Shown here: one piece after another, positions 16,832-25,649 of the stretch
Layout: each line of letters starts with the position of its first letter
How positions within the stretch are numbered: the stretch's first letter is position 1
Assembly (NCBI RefSeq): GCF_011694815.1
Contig: NZ_CP050177.1
Location: forward strand, 5,496,001 to 5,560,000
Direction: 5' to 3'
DNA length: 64,000 nucleotides
Source: Streptomyces liangshanensis
GTDB lineage: Bacteria > Actinomycetota > Actinomycetes > Streptomycetales > Streptomycetaceae
The notes under the pieces: model-generated
Told to the model about the DNA's origin: nothing
What the model saw: the letters and a program-made list of their open reading frames with translations, nothing else
Database searches by the model: none
Position numbers and translations under genes: made by a program

Positions 16832-17236
16832 ATGGACCCTGTGTGGTCGGATCTCCTCGTCGATGCCGAACGACTGACTTCCCTTTACGCCGAGCTTCCG
16901 CCTTTGGAAGGCTTGCTGCTCAGGTCGGTCCATCTGAGTCCGTACGGCCCTGGCCTCACCTTGCGGGTAGAGCTTCCTCGCTACCCGGACCGAGTTCCCG
17001 TCGCCTGGGCTGAGGACGGCTCCGATCGACTTGAGGTTCAGATCCATTTCCGCGGAGCCGGGTATGCGCTCGATTTCGCGGCTGCGGGGGCTCTCCAGGT
17101 CAGCCACCTCAATGCCTACCGCTCCGGAACGGGGAACCCGTACTCTGTGCGGCGCCACTTCGAGAGCCGCGTGGATCAGCGTTTGTACGAGACGCTGCCG
17201 CCCGTCACCGGAAGGCCGTTCTATGACCGTCCATGA
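16832..17236 (+). CDS. Imm50-like immunity protein
   Basis: A 134-residue soluble protein that I assign to the Imm50 immunity family from its pattern: an opening WSDLL, then LPPLEGLLLRSVHLSPYGPG followed by TLRVELPRYPDRVP, and the paired W and Q positions in WAEDGSDRLEVQIHF. Such proteins neutralise a polymorphic toxin in sibling cells. No toxin gene is nearby, so this is an orphan. TAAGCT ends 7 bases before ATG 16832 (leaderless type). It overlaps the next, broken reading frame by 14 bases. Confidence 0.6.
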   Translation: MDPVWSDLLVDAERLTSLYAELPPLEGLLLRSVHLSPYGPGLTLRVELPRYPDRVPVAWAEDGSDRLEVQIHFRGAGYALDFAAAGALQVSHLNAYRSGTGNPYSVRRHFESRVDQRLYETLPPVTGRPFYDRP

Positions 17237-17523
17237 TTGGTCGCTCAGCATCTCCGATCCGCGCCCGCTTGGCGAGGTTCTGGGGACACCGCCTCCGCCG
17301 TTGACCGCGTACGAACTGACCTTCTTCCATGTCGACGAAAGGGAGGCCTCGGTCTGGAGTGAAAGACCTCTCGATGGAGGGCTGGAGCAGTGAGCCGTTC
17401 ACCTCTGTCTCACTGGGCAGGTCGCACGTCGAGTTGAGCGGCGACGGGAGAAGGGTGGCTTTCGACGTTGCCGAGATCAGAGCTGGTCCTCCGACGGGGC
17501 GTCTGACCGGCCGGGGTTGGTAG
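17223..17523 (+). pseudogene. Broken second Imm50-like gene
   Basis: ATG 17223 opens a frame reading MTVHDWSLSISDPRPLGEVL and continuing to FFHVDEREASV, then stops at 17393. The other half continues in a different frame from about 17355: GWSSEPFTSVSLGRSHVELS and VAFDVAEIRAG, ending at 17523. Joined, the two halves look like one small immunity-type protein with an internal deletion and frameshift of the middle. Neither fragment is likely to work alone. This is my reading of the pattern; alignment to an intact homologue would settle it. Confidence 0.5.
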
Positions 17524-17613
17524 GACGAGGGCCGTCATGTGTCCGGTCCGTACACGACGAAGCTCCGGTTGAGTGCCGGTGACCGGTCAAGTTGTGCGAA
17601 TACCCTGTGGTTC

Positions 17614-18084
17614 ATGACCGAGCGAGTCGTTTCTCTCGCGTGGCACTGGATCGCCGAGACGTCGAGCGACGGCGCGCATCGCTTCTGCGGGATTCGTGTC
17701 ACCGCACCGCCCGGCGAGATCGGTGATCCGGACGCCTGGGCAGTTGTCGGGCTGGTTCAGGGTGCGATCGACCGCATGCTGGAGGAGTTGGCGTCGCAGC
17801 CGGTGCCGCACGCGGCGGCCGACATGGGCGCCGCAGCGCTGTTCGCCGCGGCCGGCGCCGATCCGCGCGGCTATTGCGCATTGCCCGAGGGCACCGAGCT
17901 CTTCGACGGTGAAGAGGCCTATCTCGTACGCTCGGACGCAACCGGCGCCCGCCTGCTGTGGTGTGACTACGCGACCAAGGAACTCCGGGAAGTCGCGGCG
18001 GACTTCGCTGCCTACCTTGCAGGCTGGAAGGCCGTGCGCGACGCGATCGGACAGGATGGCAGCGCTGTTCTCCGGGCCAGGTGA
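17614..18084 (+). CDS. Hypothetical protein
   Basis: A 156-residue acidic protein starting [20 protein letters not shown] with no signal peptide. It contains [20 protein letters not shown] and a closing helix [15 protein letters not shown] do not recognise the family; the size and company suggest another immunity-type or accessory protein. ATG 17614 is preferred over GTG 17539 because TACCCT ends 7 bases before it, again the leaderless arrangement. Confidence 0.6.
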   Translation: MTERVVSLAWHWIAETSSDGAHRFCGIRVTAPPGEIGDPDAWAVVGLVQGAIDRMLEELASQPVPHAAADMGAAALFAAAGADPRGYCALPEGTELFDGEEAYLVRSDATGARLLWCDYATKELREVAADFAAYLAGWKAVRDAIGQDGSAVLRAR

Positions 18085-18089
18085 TCAGC

Positions 18090-18640
18090 CGTCCTGCCTG
18101 GTCGGTGTTGAGCCACTTGACCGAGCCGGCGAAGAAGACCGTGCGGGCCACCGGGGCCCTGTCCGTGCCGATCAGGTCGATCTCCGGGTCGAAACGGCGG
18201 TTCCACCAGCCGCCCACGGCCTCGGTCTCCGGCCAGGGGAAGTCGGTGGTTCCGGCGGCGAGGGCGAGTGACTCCCGGATCAGGGTTCCACGGCGCGGCC
18301 GCGGCGGGCCTGTTCGTGGGCGGCGCGCAGGGCGGCCAGGTACGGGCGCAGGTTGCTGTCGGCGACCCGGTGCAGTGCGGGCTTGCCCGGCTTGTCGGAC
18401 AGGGGGTGGTCGACCGCCGGGATCCGCTTCTCCTCGGAGAGTTTGCGCAGGAGGGGGAGAGTGCCCCGGAGGGCAGGGGCGTTCTCCGGTTTCCGGCGGT
18501 GGCGGCGATGTTGGCGTGGGTACGGTCTCCGCTGCCGACCGGTTCCAGGACCCGGCAGGCCTGGTCCGGTGCGGGGAAGACCGGCGAGGCCGGGTCCGCG
18601 CACTCGGCCTCCAGGAACGCGAGCGCGGGAGTGCCCTACG
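18090..18640 (-). pseudogene. 3' remnant of an ATP-binding protein with DUF234 domain
   Basis: Three minus-strand frames join into one recognisable tail of the archaeal-type AAA ATPase/DUF234 family: [14 protein letters not shown] to [15 protein letters not shown]; then [20 protein letters not shown] to [20 protein letters not shown] and GRAVEP; then [36 protein letters not shown] and [10 protein letters not shown]. The frame changes at C-runs near 18452-18457 and 18281-18284, where one missing C at each place restores the reading. The N-terminal ATPase half is absent and a stop precedes the remnant, so the gene is dead even if the shifts were sequencing errors. The rest of 18641-18842 holds nothing I recognise. 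Confidence 0.65.
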
Positions 18641-18842
18641 GCCAGGGGCGGAGGTGGATGCGTTTGTCGGATTGTCCTGGAGTGTCATGAGGTGTCAAAG
18701 AGAACGCCAAGGTCTTCCAGGGGATGCATCCTTTGTCGCTCCCAGGGGTCGAACAGGCTGGTCAACAGACTGCTCGTCCCCTTCGTCGGGGCGCGTACCG
18801 GGCACACGACGGTCCGCCCGGCGATTTCTTACGGAGAGATCC

Positions 18843-19829
18843 ATGCGTATTCGCGCAACGGCAGCCATCGCTGTCGTGTCGGGCGCCATCGCCCTCACCG
18901 CGGCCGTCGTACCGGCCGCTCAGGCGTCCGGTACGGCTCAGGCCGCCGCCCCGTGGCGCCACCTCGCCGCCCAGGCGCAGGCCGCCCAGCCCGCCCGTAC
19001 GGCCCACGCGGCAACGGGCGCGACGCCCTTCGGCAGCCGCGCGGCGGTCAAGGCCGCCGCACAGCCGCCCGCACTGAACGTGACCTTCTCGAAGGTGCTC
19101 GTGAACAGCGGCAAGCCCGTCGCCCTGGGCATCGCCACCTACGCTCACGTGCCGTACACGTACACACTCGTGGCGAAGAACGCCAACCCGGCCGCCTCCG
19201 ACTTCCTCACCGGGCTCTTCCTCTACCGGGGCTCCGCCGCCGACCCGGCCAACGAGTTGGACGGCTGGGACCCGGCGAAATGCCAGGTCACCTCCAGCAC
19301 CAGCGGACCGGACTCGGTCGTCACCACCGAGACGTGCAAGGGCACGATCGACATCAACGCGGGCGAGGGCGATGTCTGGAACGCCGACGCCGGTACGTCG
19401 TGGCACACGGGCGCCGTGGCCATCGACCTCAACGGACAGGACCCGGAGAAGGCGGACCCGGCCAAGGTCTCGGTCGCCGAGAAGGACGGCTTCGCCGCGC
19501 CCGCGCTACAGCGCATCTCCAAGCTGACGGTCAACGCCTCGCCCGAGCCGGTCAAGAAGGGCAAGACGATCACCATCACCGGGGCGCTCACCCGGGCGAA
19601 CTGGGAGACCAACAAGTACGGCGGTTACGCCGGTCAGCACGTCAAGCTCCAGTTCCGCAAGAAGACCAGCTCCACCTACACGACCCTCAAGACCGTGACC
19701 ACCGACGCGCACGGCAACCTCAAGACCACGTCCAAGGCCACGGTCGACGGCTACTGGCGCTACTCGTTCGCCGGTGTCTCCACCACCACCGCGGTCTCCG
19801 CGGCCGGCGACTTCGTCGACGTGCGCTGA
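18843..19829 (+). CDS. Secreted protein of unknown function
   Basis: A 328-residue exported protein. A Sec-type signal peptide ([20 protein letters not shown], cut after about AQA) is followed by an Ala/Gln-rich stretch and two beta-rich modules. The first covers about residues 80-210, with two cysteines (KCQVTSS, ETCKG). The second, from about residue 225, resembles bacterial Ig-like or surface-adhesion repeats ([20 protein letters not shown], then [11 protein letters not shown] and WRYSF). ATG 18843 follows GGAGAG. A strong terminator follows directly, so it is monocistronic. It may be a cell-surface or matrix protein; no enzyme motif is seen. Confidence 0.85.
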   Translation: MRIRATAAIAVVSGAIALTAAVVPAAQASGTAQAAAPWRHLAAQAQAAQPARTAHAATGATPFGSRAAVKAAAQPPALNVTFSKVLVNSGKPVALGIATYAHVPYTYTLVAKNANPAASDFLTGLFLYRGSAADPANELDGWDPAKCQVTSSTSGPDSVVTTETCKGTIDINAGEGDVWNADAGTSWHTGAVAIDLNGQDPEKADPAKVSVAEKDGFAAPALQRISKLTVNASPEPVKKGKTITITGALTRANWETNKYGGYAGQHVKLQFRKKTSSTYTTLKTVTTDAHGNLKTTSKATVDGYWRYSFAGVSTTTAVSAAGDFVDVR

Positions 19830-19844
19830 CGCCGGACACCAACT

Positions 19845-19884
19845 GGCGCGTCCCTGCCGGGTAGTGGCCCGGCAGGGACGCGCC
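19845..19884 (+). terminator. Terminator after the secreted protein gene
   Basis: A 17-bp perfect stem (19845-19861 with 19868-19884, arm GGCGCGTCCCTGCCGGG) with a 6-base loop, 15 bases after the stop codon. Confidence 0.88.
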
Positions 19885-19937
19885 GTCCGTTCGCCGGCCT
19901 CGGAAAACCGCTTGATCCGCCCCTTTACGGTGGCCGC

Positions 19938-20429
19938 ATGACGACAACTCTTCATCTGGCCGAGGTGACCGCCGCCAATCTGGAGGACGCGATCGGGGTG
20001 CGGGTCCTGCCCGATCAGGAGCATCTGGTCGCGCCGGTGGTGAAGTCCCTGGCGGAGGCGTACGTGCATCCGGGGGTTGCCTGGCCGCGGTTGATTCTGG
20101 ACGGGGACCGGGTGGTCGGGTTCCTGATGGCGTTCTTCGACATCGACTTCGCCGGGGACGGCACCGGGAAGGACATCCGCTCGGGCCTGTGGCGCCTCAA
20201 CATCGCCGCCGGGGAGCAGGGGCGGGGGTACGGCCGCTTCGCGGTCGAGTCCGTGGCCGCCGAGATCCGCCGCCGGGGCGGCACCCGGCTGACCGTCACC
20301 TGGCATCCCGGCGACGACGGCCCCGAGGGCTTTTACCTGGGGCTCGGGTTCCGGGCGACGGGGGAGACGAGCGGGGAGGAGAGCGTTGGGGAGTTGGAGT
20401 TGGAGTTGGGGTTGGAGGCGGGGCTGTAG
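19938..20429 (+). CDS. GNAT family N-acetyltransferase
   Basis: A 163-residue acetyl-CoA-dependent transferase. The acetyl-CoA loop is AAGEQGRGYGRFAVESVA (the R/Q-x-x-G-x-G/A motif), preceded by strand GLWRLNI, and the C-terminal part FYLGLGFRATGE matches the GNAT end. The opening and the LDGDRVVGFLMAFFDIDF strand recall spermidine acetyltransferase-like members (substrate unproven). The last 20 residues are Glu/Leu/Gly repeats encoded by a TTGGAG run. ATG 19938 has no ribosome binding site; TACGGT ends 6 bases before it. Confidence 0.85.
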   Translation: MTTTLHLAEVTAANLEDAIGVRVLPDQEHLVAPVVKSLAEAYVHPGVAWPRLILDGDRVVGFLMAFFDIDFAGDGTGKDIRSGLWRLNIAAGEQGRGYGRFAVESVAAEIRRRGGTRLTVTWHPGDDGPEGFYLGLGFRATGETSGEESVGELELELGLEAGL

Positions 20430-20653
20430 TTGGGGCGGTAGTGGGGTTGCTGGGGTGGGTGGGGCTGGGGCGGGCTGAATTGGTTCGTCCGGTTCTGGTG
20501 GGGTCGGCGGGGATCCGGCCAGTGGGGTAGGGGTTTGCGTCAGATGTCCCTGAATGGTGATTCGGTGGTCGGCGGGCGGGACAGTGCTGTTGCCGGGTCC
20601 GTCGGCTTGTGGTCGGGGGCCGTCACCGAACGCCGAGCAAGGGAGTCCTGTCC
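20430..20653. other. G/T-rich intergenic segment with a G-quadruplex motif
   Basis: Between the GNAT gene and the repeat-protein gene the plus strand is strongly enriched in G and T. At 20442-20474 it holds six runs of three or four Gs separated by one to five bases, a canonical G-quadruplex pattern on the coding strand just upstream of the next gene. No ORF is supported. Confidence 0.6.
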
Positions 20654-22420
20654 GTGCCGTCCTTGTTGCACTACACCGTCGTCACCGATCCGACCTCGCT
20701 ACCCGCGCCGCAGCCCGGAGCGCCCTCCGTGGGGGCGGTGTACGTGATCGTCTCCAACACCCACCAGTCCGAGGTGCGGTGGGAGTACATCGACGTGGAG
20801 ATACCCGTCGGCAGCGGTCCGTCCGATCTGACGGACGATCCCGCGGTGATCATCGCGAGTGCCGACCCGGACTACACGGCCTGGCTGGAGCCGGTACCGG
20901 ATTTCGGCTGGGACGCCGGCCTCGGGCGCTTCCGGGCCCGCCACCCGCAAGGGGGCCGGTTAACCCTGCCGTACGACCAGTCGTTGGTCCTCAAGCTGGA
21001 GGGCATACCGGTTTCCGGCGCGGCGGGGCTGGTCCGGGTGCGGGTGCTGGAGAAGTCCGGTGGCGGTGACGACAACGTACCGATGCGGCGGGACCATTTC
21101 ACGACCACGCTCGGGTTGGTGAAGCAGGCCGCTCCGAGGATTCCGCGCAACTTCCGGCCGGACAGGAATTCGTTGGCGGATGTGGACGCGGGCGGCAACG
21201 TCATTCTGAAGTGGGACGGCCCCGACAACCTCGACTACTGGATTCGTGATCCCGAGGGCAACGAGACGGTGGTCGCGACGGCGGCCCAGGGGTCCCCGGT
21301 GACGCAGCAGGCCTACATGTGGTCGCCGATCGTCCCGCCGAAGCGGGGCACCACGTACACCCTGGTGGCGGGGACGCGCGGCCCGGGACAGCCCGAGCAG
21401 GGGTACTTCCTCACCACCACCGTTCACGCGCTGGTCCCCGAGTTCGGCAGCGGGACGCGTACGCCGTGGGTCGAGGGGACGGTGAACCAGGGTCGTATCA
21501 CCTTCTCCGCGGACGGCGCGGAGATCCGTAACGGGAGCGGGGGATGGGGGACCGTCCACGCCGACAAGGCGGATGTGGACGGGGTCACTACGACGTGGGT
21601 GCGGGGGCGTGGTGCTGATGACGGCTGGATCGAGTTCCCGGAGACGGGGCTGAACGTCTTCCACGGGCAGCAGAAGGAGTGGGGTGTCGTCCACGCCGAC
21701 AAGGCGGATGTGAACGGCGTCAATACCAAGTGGGTGCAGGGGCGGGGTGCTGACGACGGGCGGATCGAGTTTCCGGAGAGTGGGCTCGACGTCTTCCACG
21801 GGCAGGGGCGGGACTGGGGGGTCGTTCACGCCGACAAGGCGGACCTGAACGGTGTGAACACCAAGTGGGTGCAGGGGCGGGGTGCCGATGACGGGTGGAT
21901 CGAGTTCCCCGGCACCGGGCTGAACGTCTTCCACGGGTCCGGGCGGGAGTGGGGGAACGTTCACGCCGACAAGGCCGACGTCAACGGCGTCAACACCAAG
22001 TGGGTGCAGGGGCGGGACACCGGTGACGGGTGGATCGACTTCCCGAAGTCCGGGGTACGGGTGTTCGCGGACGGGCAGGACGAGTGGGGCACGCTCAAGG
22101 CCGGCAAGGCCGATCTCGACGACCTGGTCACCGGTGAGGCCGTCGTGCGGGGGCACCTGGCCGTGGGCGGGGGGATGAAGCTGAGTCACGAGGGCGAGCC
22201 GCTCCTGCTCACCCTTCCCGACCGGATCGTGTTCCAGGGGATCAACGACTTCCAGAAGTGGGTGACCTTCGCGGACGGGTTGGCGGTCACGTACAGCAAG
22301 ACCGGCTCCGTCTGGATCAGCAAGGCCGCCCAAGGCCTCATCGTGCGGGGTGACTTCCAGGTCGAGGGCGGCAACATCTCGGTGTCGAAGGGCAATCCGC
22401 CGCAGGTCAGGACCCTGTAG
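20654..22420 (+). CDS. Large protein with four 45-residue tandem repeats
   Basis: A 588-residue protein with no signal peptide or membrane segment. Residues 1-165 look beta-rich (LLHYTVVTDPTSLPAP, VYVIVSNTHQSEVRWEYIDV). Residues 175-275 may be a fibronectin-like module (GNVILKWDGPDNLDYWI). Residues 298-477 are four tandem 45-residue repeats built on HADKADVNGVNTKWVQGR, with paired W and DG positions. The last 110 residues hold LPDRIVFQGINDFQKWVTF and GNISVSKG. The layout suggests a fibre or multivalent binding protein. GTG 20654 follows GGGAG. The stop lies 14 bases inside the end of the convergent GntR gene. No known family is recognised. Confidence 0.8.
   Translation: MPSLLHYTVVTDPTSLPAPQPGAPSVGAVYVIVSNTHQSEVRWEYIDVEIPVGSGPSDLTDDPAVIIASADPDYTAWLEPVPDFGWDAGLGRFRARHPQGGRLTLPYDQSLVLKLEGIPVSGAAGLVRVRVLEKSGGGDDNVPMRRDHFTTTLGLVKQAAPRIPRNFRPDRNSLADVDAGGNVILKWDGPDNLDYWIRDPEGNETVVATAAQGSPVTQQAYMWSPIVPPKRGTTYTLVAGTRGPGQPEQGYFLTTTVHALVPEFGSGTRTPWVEGTVNQGRITFSADGAEIRNGSGGWGTVHADKADVDGVTTTWVRGRGADDGWIEFPETGLNVFHGQQKEWGVVHADKADVNGVNTKWVQGRGADDGRIEFPESGLDVFHGQGRDWGVVHADKADLNGVNTKWVQGRGADDGWIEFPGTGLNVFHGSGREWGNVHADKADVNGVNTKWVQGRDTGDGWIDFPKSGVRVFADGQDEWGTLKAGKADLDDLVTGEAVVRGHLAVGGGMKLSHEGEPLLLTLPDRIVFQGINDFQKWVTFADGLAVTYSKTGSVWISKAAQGLIVRGDFQVEGGNISVSKGNPPQVRTL
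21545..22084 (+). repeat. Four 135-bp tandem repeats inside the repeat protein gene
   Basis: Units start at 21545, 21680, 21815 and 21950, each beginning with a TGG codon. The middle copies are most alike; the last copy and a fifth partial unit at 22085 (WGTLKAGKADLDD) are diverged. The frame is kept throughout. Confidence 0.9.
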
Positions 22421-23222
22421 CCGAGGACGGTGACCCTGCCCCGGGGGACGGTGACCCCGCCCCCGGCGGCGGGGTCATGTCCGGGCCCGCCGTGCGGGCC
22501 AGGGGGGCCGCCGCCGCCGAGTTGGAGACGCTGAAGGCCACCGTACCGGCGCGGTAGCGGTCGTCCGTCCACTCGATCGTGCGGCCCGACGCCGTGTACG
22601 TCAGGTAGCGCTGGCGCAGGAGCGGGCTGCCCCGGCGGACCCGGAGGAGGCGGGCGTCCTCGCTGCCCGCCGCCACCGCGTCTATCAGGTGCTCGCCGTA
22701 GTGGGCCACGATGCCCGCGTTCTCCGCGATGCTGTTCATGATCGAGACGCAGTCGTCGGGCAACTCCCGTACGGCGGGGGCCACCCAGTCCGTGTACGCC
22801 GTGCGCTCCACCAGGACCGGTTCGCCGTCCAGCCGTCTCAGCCGCAGCACGTGCAGCACCTCGGCGCCCGGGGTGGTCCCGAGCCGGGACGCCTCCTCCG
22901 GGTTCGCGGGGCGCGTCACGCGGCTCAGGATCAGGCTGGACGGTTCGCGTCCCATCGCGTGCGCCCACTGCGCGAAGCTGTTCAACTGCTGGAAGCTGTG
23001 GCGCAGTTCCTGGCGCAGTACGACACGTCTCGCGCCCTGCCGGGAGCCGATCAGGCCCTCCTGGGCGAGCAGGCCCACCGCCTGCCGTACCGTGCCGCGC
23101 GACGCGGACCACCGGGCCGCGAGGTCGCTCTCCGACGGCAGCCGGGCCCCCACCGGATGCTCACCCGCCAGGATCGCCTGCCTCAGCGCCTCCGCGATCT
23201 CCAGATAGCGCGAACTCGGCAC
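22407..23222 (-). CDS. GntR family regulator (HutC subfamily, UTRA domain)
   Basis: A 271-residue ligand-responsive repressor. The N-terminal winged helix is classic GntR: YLEIAEALRQAILAGEHPVG, then LPSESDLAARWSASRGTVRQA and LLAQEGLIGSRQG. The UTRA effector domain fills about residues 75-240 (RRLDGEPVLVERTAYTDW; the common YLTYTASGRTIEWTDDRYR end is at about 207-225). The tail is Pro/Gly/Ser-rich. GTG 23222 has GAGGGGG 5 bases upstream. It is divergent from the ABC importer operon, so it very likely controls that operon; HutC-type regulators commonly sense the imported solute or a breakdown product. Confidence 0.9.
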   Translation of the reverse strand: MPSSRYLEIAEALRQAILAGEHPVGARLPSESDLAARWSASRGTVRQAVGLLAQEGLIGSRQGARRVVLRQELRHSFQQLNSFAQWAHAMGREPSSLILSRVTRPANPEEASRLGTTPGAEVLHVLRLRRLDGEPVLVERTAYTDWVAPAVRELPDDCVSIMNSIAENAGIVAHYGEHLIDAVAAGSEDARLLRVRRGSPLLRQRYLTYTASGRTIEWTDDRYRAGTVAFSVSNSAAAAPLARTAGPDMTPPPGAGSPSPGAGSPSSATGS

Positions 23223-23543
23223 GCCTGCCCCCTCGGTCGGTCGGTCGTTCGTTCACGGGCTGCCGATGGTCGGTCGGCCGGCCCGGCTGGTTGAGTCGGA
23301 CGGTGGAACCCAACTGTGCGCAGGTGCACCTACCCGTCGCCCGCCTGGTCTTCACTCTAACCGCACGTGAAACGTGTGTGTCCAGGGAGGAGATGGCGTG
23401 AAAGGTCACGGATGGTGCCGCCCGAGCGGCCGTACGCGGCCGTGATCAGGTCGTTATGGGCATATGTGTCTTCCTCGGGCCGTGTGGTCATGGCCACCGG
23501 TCGTTCACGCACCGGACACCTGGGCCGTGCGAACTGATGCCAG

Positions 23544-23557
23544 CTTGTATGAACAAG
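23544..23557. promoter_or_regulatory. Candidate GntR operator upstream of the importer operon
   Basis: CTTGTATGAACAAG, perfect 5-base arms around ATGA, 33 bases before the substrate-binding protein start. The size and form fit HutC-type operators. The rest of the 367-base divergent region (23223-23589) shows only a CACGTGAAACGTG near-palindrome around 23365. Confidence 0.5.
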
Positions 23558-23589
23558 TGAGACCACCCTCGCTCCCCGGGAGACACAGC

Positions 23590-24756
23590 GTGACCCGACT
23601 CCGCGTCCGTCCCCACGGCAGGCTGATAGCCGCCGTGGCGCTCAGCACCGCCGCGCTCACCGCGCTCACCGCCTGTGGTGCCAAGTCCGACACCGCCGAC
23701 GCCAAGACCGCCGGCGGCGTCAAGGCCTCGGCCGCCACCTCCGTGGCCGACTTCGGCACCATGGACGACCTTGTCGCCGCCGCCAAGAAGGAGGGGACGC
23801 TCAACGCGATCGCCCTCCCGCCGGACTGGGCGAACTACGGCGAGATCATCAAGGCCTTCGAGGCCAAGTACAAGATCACGATCAAGAACGAGACCCCGGA
23901 CGCCGCCAGCGCCGACGAGATCAACGCGATCAAGTCCCGCAAGGGCCAGGACCGCGCCCCCGACGTCGTCGACCTCGGTGTCCCGTTCAACCAGAGCGGC
24001 GCCGAGGAAGGCCTCTTCGCGCCGTACAAGGTCGCCTCGTACGACAAGATCCCGGCCTCCCAGAAGGACGCCCAGGCCCGCTGGTACAACGACTACGGCG
24101 GCTACATCTCCATCGGCTGCGACGCCTCGCGCATCAAGGTCTGCCCCACGACCTTCGCGGACCTCCTCAAGCCCGAGTACAAGGGCAAGGTCGCCCTCAA
24201 CGGCAACCCGAACAAGTCCGGCTCGGCCTTCGGCGGCGTCTACGCGGCCGCCCTCGCCAACGGTGGCTCCTTCACGGACATCCAGCCCGGCATCGACTTC
24301 TTCGGCAAGCTGAAGAAGAGCGGCAACTTCATCCCCGTCGAGTCCACCCCGGCCACGGTCGAGAAGGGCGAGACGCCCATCTCCATCGACTGGGACTACC
24401 TGAACGCCAGCTACTCCGGCGAGTTCAAGTCCAAGGGCCTCGACTGGAAGGTCGCCGTCCCGACGGACGGCGTCTACGCCCAGTACTACTCCCAGGCCAT
24501 CAACAAGGACGCGCCGCACCCGGCCGCCGCCCGCCTGTGGATGGAGTACCTGTACAGCGCCGAGGGCCAGAACCTCTGGCTCAAGGGCTTCGCCCGCCCG
24601 GTCCTGCTGCCCTCGATGACCGCCGACGGCACCGTCGACAAGTCCCTCGTCGCCAACCTCCCGCAGGTCTCCGGCACGCCGACCTTCCCCAAGTCCACGG
24701 ACCTCGACAGCGTCAAGGCCGTCCTCGCCAAGAACTGGGACAAGGCCGTCTCCTGA
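23590..24756 (+). CDS. ABC transporter substrate-binding lipoprotein
   Basis: A 388-residue extracellular receptor of the Fe3+/spermidine/phosphonate-type family (bacterial extracellular binding protein family 1). The signal peptide ends in lipobox LTAC at about residue 30. Mature-domain landmarks are TMDDLVAAAKKEGTLNAIAL, DVVDLGVPF, the hinge segment YGGYISIGCDASRI and SIDWDYLNA. Aminoethylphosphonate receptors share this layout, but the sequence does not prove the ligand. GTG 23590 follows GGGAGA. First gene of a five-gene operon; its stop overlaps the next start (TGATG). Confidence 0.92.
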   Translation: MTRLRVRPHGRLIAAVALSTAALTALTACGAKSDTADAKTAGGVKASAATSVADFGTMDDLVAAAKKEGTLNAIALPPDWANYGEIIKAFEAKYKITIKNETPDAASADEINAIKSRKGQDRAPDVVDLGVPFNQSGAEEGLFAPYKVASYDKIPASQKDAQARWYNDYGGYISIGCDASRIKVCPTTFADLLKPEYKGKVALNGNPNKSGSAFGGVYAAALANGGSFTDIQPGIDFFGKLKKSGNFIPVESTPATVEKGETPISIDWDYLNASYSGEFKSKGLDWKVAVPTDGVYAQYYSQAINKDAPHPAAARLWMEYLYSAEGQNLWLKGFARPVLLPSMTADGTVDKSLVANLPQVSGTPTFPKSTDLDSVKAVLAKNWDKAVS

Positions 24757-25649
24757 TGTCCACCCAGACCCTGCCCGCACCGGGCGCCGCCGACGGCACA
24801 CGCCGTCGGCGGCGGGCGCCGCGCGCCTGGCTCGGTACGCTGCCGCTGCTCGTGTTCGCCGGACTCTGCTTCGGACTGCCCGTCGGCGCCCTGCTGTACG
24901 GGGCCGTCACGCACAAGGAGCCGGGCCGGGCCACCTCGCTGACCGGCGAGAACATCACCACGACCCTCCACGGGGCCTACCTCAACTCGCTCACGGGAAG
25001 CGTGGAGCTGTCCGCGCTCACCGCCCTCGTCGGCACCGTCCTCGGCATGCTCATCGCCCAGGCCGTCGTCACCTCGCGCGGCGGAGCGCTCCGGGAGTCC
25101 GTCCTCACCGCGTCCGGCGTGCTCGCCAACTTCGGCGGCATCCCGCTCGCCTTCGCGTTCGTCGCCACCCTCGGGATCTCCGGTGTGGTCACCCAGCTCG
25201 TGCACCTCGACACGCTCGGCTGGAACCTCTACTCCTTCACCGGCCTGTCCGTGATCTACCTCTACTTCCTGGTCCCGCTGATGGTCCTGATCAGCGTCCC
25301 CGCGCTGGACGGGCTGCGCCCCCAGTGGCGCGAGGCCGCGCAGAACGCCGGCGCCACCGACGGGCAGTTCTGGCGCCACGTCGGCCTGCCGGTCCTCGCG
25401 CCCACCCTGCTCGGCGGGTTCGTGCTGCTCTTCGGCAGCGCCTTCGCCGCGTACGCCACCGCCGCCGCGCTGGTCGGCGGTTCCGTACCGCTCGTCACCC
25501 TCAAGATCGCGGACGCGCTGTCCGGCAACGTCCAGGTCGGCCAGGAGAACGTGGCGCTCGCGCTGAGCCTCGACATGATCGTGATCGCCGGCCTGGTCAT
25601 GGCGGTCTATCTGCCCCTCCAGCGACGGAGCACCCGATGGCTGCACTGA
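24756..25649 (+). CDS. ABC transporter permease (first)
   Basis: Membrane subunit of 297 residues with six hydrophobic segments after an Arg-rich N-terminus. The cytoplasmic EAA loop, which docks the ATPase, is DGLRPQWREAAQNAGATDGQFWRHVGLP (at about residues 186-213). It starts one base into the stop codon of the receptor gene and overlaps the second permease by 13 bases, so all three are translationally coupled. Two separate permeases form a heterodimeric channel in this importer class. Confidence 0.92.
   Translation: MSTQTLPAPGAADGTRRRRRAPRAWLGTLPLLVFAGLCFGLPVGALLYGAVTHKEPGRATSLTGENITTTLHGAYLNSLTGSVELSALTALVGTVLGMLIAQAVVTSRGGALRESVLTASGVLANFGGIPLAFAFVATLGISGVVTQLVHLDTLGWNLYSFTGLSVIYLYFLVPLMVLISVPALDGLRPQWREAAQNAGATDGQFWRHVGLPVLAPTLLGGFVLLFGSAFAAYATAAALVGGSVPLVTLKIADALSGNVQVGQENVALALSLDMIVIAGLVMAVYLPLQRRSTRWLH

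Noticed and set aside
16832..18640. Mobile element or integrated island
   Set aside because: The patch has accessory genes and pseudogenes, but I found no integrase, transposase, tRNA target or flanking direct repeats.
23365..23380. CACGTGAAACGTG as a second GntR operator
   Set aside because: The arms are short and the central spacing does not match the CTTGT-ACAAG site; kept only as a note.
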